NCBI GenBank assembly: GCA_039818665.1
Contig: JBCBTJ010000009.1
Span: 3,343-67,342, forward strand
From: JBCBTJ01 sp039818665
Lineage (GTDB): Bacteria; Pseudomonadota; Alphaproteobacteria; Caulobacterales; Hyphomonadaceae
Length of the DNA stretch: 64,000 nt
Direction: 5' to 3'
Shown: piece after piece, positions 41,546 through 49,584 of the stretch
How positions within the stretch are numbered: position 1 is the first letter of the stretch
Layout of the letters: each line of letters opens with the position of its first letter
Position numbers and translations under genes: made by a program
The notes under the pieces: model-generated
The model's input: only the letters and a program-made list of their open reading frames with translations
Databases searched by the model: none
Told to the model about the DNA's origin: nothing

Positions 41546-42418
41546 CTAGTCCGTCTCGCCCGGACGGCGAATGGGCGCGACGTCGATCACCTCGAAACCC
41601 TCCAGAGGCTCGGCGGGCTTGGGCGCGTTCTCGTCGAGCCATACCGAAAGGCTCGTGGACCGGTCTGCAAACTCGCCGGCGAGCGCGGCGGGATCGGCGG
41701 GACGAAGCGCCGCGGCGCGCCCTGGCAGGTTCGGCGAGAGCCAGCCGAGCGGTCTCGGCGCCGCGGCGGCGGCGGCGATGAACGTGCAGGCGTTATCGAA
41801 CAGCTCGCTGCAATCGGCGCGAAGGCGGGGAGCGCGTTCGCCAACCGCCGCGAGCGCGACGCCGGCGAAGCGCTGGGTGAGGCGGGAGTCGATATTGATG
41901 AACTCGATGACCGCTTCGGCTGCAGATTCAGCGCCGGGGAGGACTACGAGCATGATGGCCCGCTCGCGATTGTATCGGGTGAGATAGTGCTGGAAGGCGG
42001 CGATGGCGTCGGCTCGCGCGGCGTCGTCTAGTTCTGCTGCGTCATCGCGCGGGAGCGCGGCCGACGGATGGCGCAGATACGGCGCATAGACCGGACCGGC
42101 TGAACCCGCCGGCTCCGCGAAAGCGGCGACCGCAGCGTCCATCGAGGCGCGCACGCGCTCGTCCTCGATCGGCGTGAGGCCGACGCTATTGGAGACGCCG
42201 GCCGGCGGCGGCAGCAAAAAGACATCCAGCCCCCAGGGCCGTTCCCAGCCGCCGGGAGGCTGTGTTTCGGGCTGAACGGACCAGTTGGCCTCCAGAGTGA
42301 AATCGGGCGCCGGCGCCGGATCGGGGCTCTGGCGCATCGCCAGCGATCGGTACGCCCAATCCTTGATCCCGAAATAAAGCGCGACGGCGACCAGCGCCGC
42401 CCCGAGCCAAAGTCTCAT
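41546..42418 (-). CDS. Membrane-anchored protein, possibly DUF3089-like
   Basis: This 290-residue protein has an N-terminal membrane anchor (LWLGAALVAVALYFGI). The body shows a resemblance to DUF3089 alpha/beta-hydrolases: VYAPYLRHPS and, 35 residues later, DAIAAFQHYLTRYNRERAIMLVV. In DUF3089 proteins this strand runs into GHSQG, the nucleophile elbow; here it reads VLPGAESAAEAV, so a typical Ser nucleophile is not evident. The assignment is tentative. Its ATG overlaps the stop of the DUF6285 gene by 4 nt, so it is the last gene of an operon with an APH-fold phosphotransferase and DUF6285. If the fold is right it may be a pseudoenzyme. Confidence 0.55.
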   Translation of the reverse strand: MRLWLGAALVAVALYFGIKDWAYRSLAMRQSPDPAPAPDFTLEANWSVQPETQPPGGWERPWGLDVFLLPPPAGVSNSVGLTPIEDERVRASMDAAVAAFAEPAGSAGPVYAPYLRHPSAALPRDDAAELDDAARADAIAAFQHYLTRYNRERAIMLVVLPGAESAAEAVIEFINIDSRLTQRFAGVALAAVGERAPRLRADCSELFDNACTFIAAAAAAPRPLGWLSPNLPGRAAALRPADPAALAGEFADRSTSLSVWLDENAPKPAEPLEGFEVIDVAPIRRPGETD

Positions 42419-42798
42419 TCAGTCCGCTCCAAAGCCGTTTTGAGCCCCGAATAGCGCGGCTGGTCGACTTTTGCCTGAGCGATTGTGGTGGATTTGAGAT
42501 GTGCGAGGAGGCCGGGTGTCGAAAGGTCGACCTCGCCGGCGCGGATCCTGTCGCAGAGTTTGCGGCGAAGTGACTCGAGCGACGCGTCCGGATCGCCGCC
42601 GGCGAGCGGGGCGAGGCCGGCGCGTTCAGCCGCTTCGGCGCCGGCGCGCGCGGCGAGATCGCGTTCGACGGTTTGGAGCGCGTTGATCGAGACGCGGGTC
42701 AAAAACGCCGTGTAGGCGCTGGGCTCGGCGCCTGTCGTCTCTTCGAGAAAGCGACGGACGCCAACCACCAATTCGGCAGGCGAGGGCTGGTCGTGCAT
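42415..42798 (-). CDS. DUF6285 protein
   Basis: This 127-residue helical protein resembles DUF6285, a family found next to APH-type phosphotransferases and acyl-CoA dehydrogenases. Helical blocks are ELVVGVRRFLEE at the start, VSINALQTVERDLAAR and SLRRKLCDRIRAGEVD. It starts 3 nt after the phosphotransferase stop and ends in a 4-nt overlap with the next gene, so the three are one operon. Its biochemical function is unknown; the partnership suggests an accessory to a small-molecule kinase. Confidence 0.75.
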   Translation of the reverse strand: MHDQPSPAELVVGVRRFLEETTGAEPSAYTAFLTRVSINALQTVERDLAARAGAEAAERAGLAPLAGGDPDASLESLRRKLCDRIRAGEVDLSTPGLLAHLKSTTIAQAKVDQPRYSGLKTALERTE

Positions 42799-42801
42799 GG
42801 G

Positions 42802-43803
42802 TCAGACTTGTTCCAGGAGGTTTATCAGGTCGATCTCGGTTTCTGACACGCGCCGTCCGATCATCGCGCGCTCGATGCTGAGATTGGCGCCGGTGCGGTA
42901 GCTCTCATACATCATCATGCACATGACGCCCCATTTGAGGGAGCCGAGGATCTCCCACCAATCGATGTCCGCTGGACTGAAGCTTGCGCCGCCCTCGGCG
43001 GCGTACGCCTCAAGCAGCGGTTCAAGGTCGCCAAAACCGCCGACGCGCTTGTCCGTTTGGCCGAAGCGCCACGAGTTGACGCAGATCCAGGCCAGGTCTT
43101 CGCGCGGATCGCCGATATGCGCCAGTTCCCAATCTAGAACGGCGGCGAGCCCGTTTTCGTCCACCATAAGATTCCCAAGCCTGAAATCGCCATGGACCAA
43201 TACGTTCGGCAGCGGCGCGGGCGCGTTCGCGGCGAGCCAGGACATGGCGAGGTCCAGCACGGGGCGCGGCGTGTCGAACGACAGATAAAGCGTCTTGTAC
43301 CGATCGAGCTGATCCAGGCCCGAGCTGACGGGCAGGTCTTCAAAAGTCGCAGCATCCATAGCGTGGATCTTCGCCAAGGCCGCCCCGCACTGTGCGGGCA
43401 GAGCGGCGCGGGCGGCGGCGAAGGCCTCGTCGCGCAGGATTTTGCGCGCGATCGTCTCGCCTGCGACGCGGCCCATGACAAAGGCTTCGCCGATCCGGTC
43501 GTCCGGCGCGCAGACATGAACAATGTCCGGCACGGGCGCGCCGGCGGCCGCGGCGGCTTCGATGAGCTGAGCTTCCTGGTCCAGCGTGATGGCGTTCTCC
43601 GATCGCGCATCGGCGACGCCGTCGGGCGCGCGTCGCAGGATCAGCGCTCGTTGCGCGCCATTCAGCCCTGTCGCGTTAAACGCCCAGGTCTCTTGGCTGG
43701 CGCCTCCAGACAGACGCTTGAGCCCGTCGATTCCGTCCCCATCTGGCAGAAAAGTCGGCGCGAGACGAGCGAGGGCGGATTTCAGCGTCGGATCTTCACT
43801 CAT
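42802..43803 (-). CDS. APH-fold phosphotransferase family protein
   Basis: This 333-residue kinase-like protein belongs to the aminoglycoside phosphotransferase/choline kinase fold, in the ACAD10-associated branch thought to phosphorylate 3- or 4-hydroxyacyl-CoA intermediates. The catalytic loop is VLVHGDFRLGN (Asp, Asn) and the metal-binding Asp is in AAVLDWELAHIGDPREDL. The N-terminal part has LSGGASQETWAF, the glycine-rich nucleotide loop. The longer GTG start at 43812 was not used; neither start has a good ribosome-binding site. It is the first gene of the operon with DUF6285 and the membrane protein. Antibiotic modification is unlikely in this context. Confidence 0.85.
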   Translation of the reverse strand: MSEDPTLKSALARLAPTFLPDGDGIDGLKRLSGGASQETWAFNATGLNGAQRALILRRAPDGVADARSENAITLDQEAQLIEAAAAAGAPVPDIVHVCAPDDRIGEAFVMGRVAGETIARKILRDEAFAAARAALPAQCGAALAKIHAMDAATFEDLPVSSGLDQLDRYKTLYLSFDTPRPVLDLAMSWLAANAPAPLPNVLVHGDFRLGNLMVDENGLAAVLDWELAHIGDPREDLAWICVNSWRFGQTDKRVGGFGDLEPLLEAYAAEGGASFSPADIDWWEILGSLKWGVMCMMMYESYRTGANLSIERAMIGRRVSETEIDLINLLEQV

Positions 43804-43879
43804 GATCGACACATTTACGCGAAACTATTGACGGGCCAAGGAAAACGCCGCGGTTAGACACGACGGAGAACCAGAACAC

Positions 43880-44596
43880 ATGTCCCGCAAATCCAAGTCG
43901 GAATCCGACGGGTCGCCGAAAAAGATCGGCGCGATCGCCTGGCTGCGCGGGCGATTCTTCGCGGGCATCGTGATCGCCGCCCCGATCGCCATCACGTTCA
44001 TGCTGTTGAGTTGGCTGATTGCGGAAATCGATAAGCGAATCAAACCGCTTATCCCTGACGCCTGGAATCCGGAGACCTATACGCGCTTTGCGATCCCAGG
44101 TCTTGGAGTGATCGTCGCCATCTTGCTTTTGACGCTTCTGGGCGCCATCGCGACGAATTTGATCGGCCGATCCCTGATTCAGGCCGGAGACCGCCTGCTG
44201 AGCCGCGTGCCGGTGGTGCGGAACCTTTATTCGGCCTTGAAGCAATTGTTCGAGACGGTCGCGACAAGCAATCAGGCGAGCTTCAAGGAAGTCATTCTCA
44301 TCGAATATCCCAAGCGAGGCACATGGTGCATCGGCTTTTTGACGGCGGCGGCGAAAAACGAGATCGCTCTTCGCTTGGGTGAGGGAAAAGTCGGCGTCTT
44401 TGTGCCGACGACCCCGAATCCGACGTCCGGCTTTCTTATGTATGTCGACCGATCCGAGATCATCGAACTCGACATGACGGTCGAGGAGGGGGCGAAGATG
44501 ATCGTCTCCGCCGGCCTCGTGGTCCCCGATTATGCGGGCGAAGGCGGCCCGGCGATCGCGGCGCGGCTCGAAGACCGGGCGCGCGAAGCGAGCTAA
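43880..44596 (+). CDS. DUF502 membrane protein
   Basis: This 238-residue inner-membrane protein of the DUF502 family has two helices near the N-terminus (GIVIAAPIAITFMLLSWLI and LGVIVAILLLTLLGAIATNLI) and a cytosolic beta-rich domain with VPVVRNLYSALKQLFET, EYPKRGTWCIGFLT and TPNPTSGFLMYV. The ATG at 43880 follows GGAGAACC. It is divergent from the phosphotransferase operon with a 76-nt gap. The molecular role is unknown; plant homologues (LCV/COV) affect Golgi and vascular traits but do not explain bacteria. Confidence 0.87.
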   Translation: MSRKSKSESDGSPKKIGAIAWLRGRFFAGIVIAAPIAITFMLLSWLIAEIDKRIKPLIPDAWNPETYTRFAIPGLGVIVAILLLTLLGAIATNLIGRSLIQAGDRLLSRVPVVRNLYSALKQLFETVATSNQASFKEVILIEYPKRGTWCIGFLTAAAKNEIALRLGEGKVGVFVPTTPNPTSGFLMYVDRSEIIELDMTVEEGAKMIVSAGLVVPDYAGEGGPAIAARLEDRAREAS

Positions 44597-44610
44597 TATT
44601 GGCGCCGTCC

Positions 44611-47526
44611 TTAGGGCGCCTCGTCCGCGGCCGGATTTCCATCGGCGTCTAGTTCGACGATCGGAAAGCCCAGCGAGACAAGGTCGTCCATGATCACGTC
44701 CCGGTCGCCGACGACCGCGATGATCTTGTCGTCGGCCGGCAAGAGTTCCGCCGCGAGCGCGTCGATCTCGGGCTTGGCGATATCGGCGAGGATGGCGTTC
44801 TGCTGATCGACAAAGTCGTCGGGCAGATCATAGGTCAAAATGTTTGAGAGAAAGCCTAGCTTCTGAAACGGGGTCTCGTAGCGGCGCGCGTCGGACTGGC
44901 CAATGGCGCTCTTGGTGAAGGCGAGCTCCTCGAGCGTGATTCCGTCCGCGCGATAGGCTTCGATCTCACTCAGGAACTCGGTGATGGAAGCCTTTGTCGT
45001 GTCGGTGCGCACGCCGGCGCCGGCGGTGAACTCGCCGGTCTGCTCGCCGCCTCTGAAGAACGAGAAGGCACCATAGGTGTAGCCTTTGTCTTCCCGCAGA
45101 TTGATGTTGATCCGGCTGTTGAACGCCCCGCCGAGCGCGAAGTTCATCAAGCGGGCCCGGTAATACCGCCCGGTGGCGTCGAAGGGCAGGTTGGGCGCGC
45201 CGATCCGGATCTCAGATTGGGCGGCCGCCGGCTTATGAATGAAATAGAGCGTCGTCCCTTCGGGCGTCGGCAGCGGGTTGAACTCGGTCGTGTCGACCGG
45301 ATCGGCGGTCCAGTCGGTGAAGACGCCAAGCTTTTCGATCATGTCCGCTTGCGGCGTGTCGCTGACGGCGACGATGGAGGCGACGGCCGCGCTATAGCGC
45401 GCGTTGTAAAAGGCCCGCACATCATCCAGCGTGATGGCATCGACCGTTTCGACGAGGCCGGCGTCCCGGTAAGCGAACGCATTGTCCCGCCCATACAGCA
45501 AGAGGCTGTAGACGGTTCCGACCGTGGCCGACGGCGAGGTCTTGGACTGTTCGATGCTTTGAAGCGTTTGGTTTTTTAGCCGTTCGAAGTCCGCCTCGGC
45601 GAAAGCGGGTTTGAACAGTTTCTCGGCCGCGATGGCGAGGGTTTCGTCAAGGTTTTCCGTCAGTGATCGGATCGTCATGGTCGTGAACACGTCGCCGGAG
45701 CTGACGCGGATCGTCGACCCGAGCTTGTCGAGCCGATTGGAGAGCTCTTCGTTCGTCGAGTCGGTCGTGGCCTCGTTGAGCATGCCGGCGGTCAGCGCGG
45801 CGAGGCCGAGCTTTTCCATCGGCTCGTCCTTTTGGCCGGTTTTGATCCGGAGGCTGATCGCCGTGGTCGGCGTCTCATCGTTCACCGCGCCGAGGATTTC
45901 CACGCCGTTCGCGAGCGCGCCGCGCCAAATCTCCGGCAGTTTTACCGCCGGGTTCGCGCCGGCCGGCGGTTGGACACTGCGATCGAAATCATCGACCGGC
46001 GGGCGCAGCGCAAGGTCTGTCTCGCCAGGGCCGTCTGGGATGTCGCGCTCATAGCGCTCCCATGTGTCCGGCCGGGCCGCCGCGTCCGGTTCGCCCTTTT
46101 TGACGATGCTCATGATCACCGCCGGCTTGTCTTTGATGTACTGCTCGTAGACCCGGACGACGTCCGCCTTGGTGACATTCTCGTAGCGGGCGATCTCGTC
46201 GCGAATGTAGTTGGGATTGTTGGCGAAGGTCTCGAAGAAGGCGAGCTGGCTGACTTTGCCCGAGACGCTTTCCAGGCGGTAGATCAGCCCGGACACGATG
46301 CTCGCCTTCACACGCTCCAGGTCGTCGTCCTGCACGCCCCGCGTTTCAAATTCCTCGAGGCTTGCGCGCATGATCTCCTCCAGCTCCGCAAGCGTCTTGC
46401 CGCTGGCCGGGTTGAGCAGGGCGTTCAGTGTGAACGCGCAGTGGAGTTCGCGGCAGGCGTGACCCGCGGCCGACTGAACAGCGAAGCCGTCTTTGTCCAA
46501 ATTCTTGTAAAGCAGCGAAGTTCTGCCTTGGCCCATGATCTCCATGAGCACGTCGAGCGGGGCCTCGTCGGGATGCCGCGCATAGACGGTGGGCCAGGCC
46601 ATATAGATCAGCGGCAGGGCGATATTGTCTTCCAGCGAGATATAGCGGTCGGCGTCCAGCGAGACCGGCGGCTTGACTGGGTCTTCGACGTCTGGGCCGC
46701 GCGGAATCGGGCCGAAATACTTGACGACCCATTCCAGGGTTTGATCTCGGTCGAGGTCGCCGCCGATGGTAAGCACTGCATTGTTGGGACCGTACCAGCG
46801 CAGGAAAAAGCGCTTCAGATCGTCGAGATCGGCGCGGTTCAGGTCTTCGATATAGCCGATCGTACTCCACGAATAAGGATGGCCTTCGGGGTACATGGCC
46901 TCGCCGACGCGTTCGAAGAGCAGGCCGTAGGGGCGGTTGTCGACGCGCTGGCCGCGTTCGTTCTTGACGGTTTCGCGCTGGACCTCGAACTTCTCTTGGG
47001 TGACGGCCGGCAAGAGGAAGCCCATCCGGTCGGCCTCCAGCCAGAGCATTTTTTCCAACTGGTTGGAGGGGACGGTCTGAAAGTAGTTGGTGCGGTCTGA
47101 GTTGGTCGTGCCGTTCAGTGTGCCGCCGGACTCCGAGACGATCTTGAAGTGCTCCTCGTCGGCGACGTTTTCGGAGCCTTGGAACATCATGTGTTCGAAG
47201 AAGTGCGCGAAGCCGGACTTGCCGATGTCCTCGCGCCCGGAGCCGACATGGTAGGTCACGTCGACATGGACGAGCGGGTCGGATCGATCCTCGTGCAAAA
47301 TGACGGTCAGGCCATTCGGGAGAACGTATTTCTCGTAGGGGATGACGATTTCGTCGCCGATGCGCTCGACGGTCTCGACCAGCTCCATCCCGCTCGGCAG
47401 CGCCGGCGCTGGGGGCTCGGCCTCGAGGGCTGGGGCGGGCGCGGCGTCGCTCTCGCGAGGTTGAAACACCTGGCATCCGGCCAAAACGAGGGAGAGCGCC
47501 GTCGTTGCGGCGAGAATATTGCGCAT
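44611..47526 (-). CDS. M16-family zinc metallopeptidase, predicted lipoprotein
   Basis: This 971-residue double-length M16 (pitrilysin/insulinase) protease carries a signal peptide with lipobox VLAGC (Cys 18), so it is likely anchored in the outer membrane facing the periplasm. The N-terminal half is catalytic, with the inverted zinc motif HFFEH at 108-112 and the downstream Glu in the LWLEADRMGFL region. The C-terminal half keeps the fold (second domain at about residue 560) but no HxxEH, and contains the R/Y substrate pair in YRARLMN...REDKGYTYGAFS, a pattern normal for the family. It was probably fused from two subunits such as the separate two-gene M16 pairs. The convergent DUF502 gene lies 14 nt away. 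Confidence 0.93.
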   Translation of the reverse strand: MRNILAATTALSLVLAGCQVFQPRESDAAPAPALEAEPPAPALPSGMELVETVERIGDEIVIPYEKYVLPNGLTVILHEDRSDPLVHVDVTYHVGSGREDIGKSGFAHFFEHMMFQGSENVADEEHFKIVSESGGTLNGTTNSDRTNYFQTVPSNQLEKMLWLEADRMGFLLPAVTQEKFEVQRETVKNERGQRVDNRPYGLLFERVGEAMYPEGHPYSWSTIGYIEDLNRADLDDLKRFFLRWYGPNNAVLTIGGDLDRDQTLEWVVKYFGPIPRGPDVEDPVKPPVSLDADRYISLEDNIALPLIYMAWPTVYARHPDEAPLDVLMEIMGQGRTSLLYKNLDKDGFAVQSAAGHACRELHCAFTLNALLNPASGKTLAELEEIMRASLEEFETRGVQDDDLERVKASIVSGLIYRLESVSGKVSQLAFFETFANNPNYIRDEIARYENVTKADVVRVYEQYIKDKPAVIMSIVKKGEPDAAARPDTWERYERDIPDGPGETDLALRPPVDDFDRSVQPPAGANPAVKLPEIWRGALANGVEILGAVNDETPTTAISLRIKTGQKDEPMEKLGLAALTAGMLNEATTDSTNEELSNRLDKLGSTIRVSSGDVFTTMTIRSLTENLDETLAIAAEKLFKPAFAEADFERLKNQTLQSIEQSKTSPSATVGTVYSLLLYGRDNAFAYRDAGLVETVDAITLDDVRAFYNARYSAAVASIVAVSDTPQADMIEKLGVFTDWTADPVDTTEFNPLPTPEGTTLYFIHKPAAAQSEIRIGAPNLPFDATGRYYRARLMNFALGGAFNSRININLREDKGYTYGAFSFFRGGEQTGEFTAGAGVRTDTTKASITEFLSEIEAYRADGITLEELAFTKSAIGQSDARRYETPFQKLGFLSNILTYDLPDDFVDQQNAILADIAKPEIDALAAELLPADDKIIAVVGDRDVIMDDLVSLGFPIVELDADGNPAADEAP

Positions 47527-47596
47527 GAAGAGCCCCTAGGAAGCGAGCGGCGATGTTAGCTTGTCCCCCGGCGATGGGAAGGCATACGCGGCGCCG

Positions 47597-48715
47597 TCAT
47601 GGGGAGCGTTTTCGGCGTTTCGTGCGGGCGGCTTGGAACTTGGCGCGGCGGTCGATCCGATCGCCGTCCAAGGGGTCTTCCTCTCCGCCGAAAAGGGAGG
47701 CGAGGTCGAAGCTGGAGCGGTTGTTCAAGGCGTCGAAATTCTCGGCCAGCCATTCGTCTGCGGTGCTGCGTCCGCGTTCGAACAGCATGTCCAGAAAGTC
47801 CTGCTCAGCGTTGAGCTTGGACGAGGCGCCGAGCGCGGCCATAGACTCCTCGTCGCCAATGATATGGGTCAGAACACGACGGTAGCCCGTGTTTTCAAGG
47901 CGGCCGGCCTCCATAAGGCGGGTGACGAAGTCGACCGCGCGGAGCTCTCGCATCAAAGACGCGTTGAAGGTGATCTCGTTGAGGCGATTAAGGATGTCCC
48001 GCGCTGAACGCGGCGCGCCGGGCCGCTTCATCGGATTGATCTGAACGATGACGACGTCGTCGGACTGGGCGTGATCGAATAGCGGCCAAAGCGGCGGGTT
48101 GCCCATATAGCCGCCGTCCCAATAGGGCTTTCCATCGATCCAAACCGCTTTGTAGAGGAGCGGCAGGCAGGCCGACGCCATGACATGGTCGGCCGTCAAA
48201 TCTTCTTGATCAAAGACCTTCGCCTGACCGGTTTCGACATTGGTGGCGGAGATGAAGAGTTGTACGTGCGCACACTCGCAGACTTTCTTGAAATCAATGG
48301 CCTCGACGAGGATGTCGCGCAGTGGATTGAGGTCGAGCGGATTGAGATCGTAGGGGCTGGCGACCCGGGACACCATGTCGAACAAGAGATAGCCGGGGGA
48401 GGTATCGAGGCTCCAGCCGCCGAGCCATTTTTGGATGAAGGACCGCTGGACGGGGCTGTGGCGGGCCGCTTCGCCGACTTGCGCCCAGAACCGCTTTAGG
48501 CGCCGGCGCGCTTCTTCACAGCCGCCGTCGGACAAGCCTTCGGCGAGCACGACGGCGTTCATCGCGCCGGCGCTGGCGCCGGTGATGGAGTCGATTTCGA
48601 TCCGAGGGTCTTCAAGCAGGCGGTCGAGCACGCCCCAGGTGAACGCGCCATGGGCGCCGCCGCCCTGGAGGGCGAGGTTGATCCGCTTGACCGGCGCGTC
48701 GTCCCCCTTCGCCAT
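47597..48715 (-). CDS. Patatin-like phospholipase
   Basis: This 372-residue serine hydrolase of the patatin family uses a Ser-Asp dyad. The oxyanion motif is LALQGGGAHGAF, the nucleophile is in TGASAGAMNA (GxSxG), and the Asp is in YWDGGYMGNPP (DGG). The ATG at 48715 follows AGGAG. It lies 8 nt downstream of 3-hydroxybutyrate dehydrogenase on the same strand, a pairing I recall from several alphaproteobacteria, so the pair may hydrolyse and oxidise PHA-derived or lipid-derived material. The lipid substrate cannot be specified. Confidence 0.92.
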   Translation of the reverse strand: MAKGDDAPVKRINLALQGGGAHGAFTWGVLDRLLEDPRIEIDSITGASAGAMNAVVLAEGLSDGGCEEARRRLKRFWAQVGEAARHSPVQRSFIQKWLGGWSLDTSPGYLLFDMVSRVASPYDLNPLDLNPLRDILVEAIDFKKVCECAHVQLFISATNVETGQAKVFDQEDLTADHVMASACLPLLYKAVWIDGKPYWDGGYMGNPPLWPLFDHAQSDDVVIVQINPMKRPGAPRSARDILNRLNEITFNASLMRELRAVDFVTRLMEAGRLENTGYRRVLTHIIGDEESMAALGASSKLNAEQDFLDMLFERGRSTADEWLAENFDALNNRSSFDLASLFGGEEDPLDGDRIDRRAKFQAARTKRRKRSP

Positions 48716-48723
48716 TTGCTCTC

Positions 48724-49509
48724 CTATTGCGAGGTCCAGCCGCCATCGATCGGCAGCGCGGCGCCGTTGATCGACGCGCCGTCGTCACTTGCAAGAAGCG
48801 TGGCGAGCGCGCCGATTTGTTCGACGGTGACGAATTCCTTGGTGGGCTGGGCGGCGAGGAGGACGTCGCGCTTGACCTGCTCTTCGGTGATGCCGCGCGC
48901 TTTCGCCGTGTCCGGGATCTGTTGCTCGACGAGCGGGGTAAGCACGTAGCCGGGGCAGATGGCGTTGCAGGTGACGCCGTGCTCGGCGCCCTCCAGCGCG
49001 ATGGTCTTGGTCAGGCCGACGACGCCGTGCTTGGCGGTGACATAGGCGGATTTGAAGGGCGAGGCGACGAGGCCGTGGGCCGAAGCGATGTTGATGATCC
49101 GGCCATAGCCGCGGTCTTTCATCCCAGCGAAGACGAGGCGCGTCGTGTGGAATGCGGCCGAGAGATTGAGGTCGATGATGAGGTTCCATTTCTCGATCGG
49201 GAACTCTTCGATCGGCGAGACATGTTGCACGCCGGCATTGTTGACGAGCACGTCGACGCGGCCGAATTCGGACTGAGCCAGCTCGATCAAGCCTTCGATT
49301 TGATCGACCTTTGTGAGGTCCGCGCCTGAATAGCGTGCGCGGATGCCGTGGTCGTTTTCCAAGCCGGCGCGGATCTGTTCGATTTCGTCGGCGTCGCCGA
49401 AACCGTTCAGCACCACGTCGTGGCCGGCTCTCGCGAAGGCGGTCGCCACGCCGAGGCCGATGCCGCTGGTCGATCCAGTGACGATGACGGCGAGTTTTCC
49501 GGGGACCAT
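48724..49509 (-). CDS. 3-hydroxybutyrate dehydrogenase (short-chain dehydrogenase)
   Basis: This 261-residue SDR enzyme oxidises 3-hydroxybutyrate to acetoacetate with NAD+. The N-terminal cofactor motif is VTGSTSGIGLG. The active-site Ser, Tyr and Lys are in IINIASAHGLVASPFKSAYVTAKHG, and the C-terminal QPTKEFVTVEQIG is characteristic of bacterial BdhA. NAICPGYVLTPLVEQQIPD is also typical of this subfamily. The frame extends to 49569, but the ATG at 49509 has AGAGGAG upstream and was chosen. It probably links PHA breakdown to central metabolism, in an operon with the patatin gene, while phaC lies elsewhere. Confidence 0.92.
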   Translation of the reverse strand: MVPGKLAVIVTGSTSGIGLGVATAFARAGHDVVLNGFGDADEIEQIRAGLENDHGIRARYSGADLTKVDQIEGLIELAQSEFGRVDVLVNNAGVQHVSPIEEFPIEKWNLIIDLNLSAAFHTTRLVFAGMKDRGYGRIINIASAHGLVASPFKSAYVTAKHGVVGLTKTIALEGAEHGVTCNAICPGYVLTPLVEQQIPDTAKARGITEEQVKRDVLLAAQPTKEFVTVEQIGALATLLASDDGASINGAALPIDGGWTSQ

Positions 49510-49584
49510 GGCGCGCTCCTCTGTCTGGGCTTCCAGCGCTGACTTACTCCGTCTTTTGCGGCGCAGCAAAGAAGAAGAACGTGA

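Noticed and set aside
42802..43803. Aminoglycoside resistance gene
   Set aside because: The APH fold is shared by many metabolic kinases. The DUF6285 neighbour and ACAD10-like motifs point to metabolism, not resistance.
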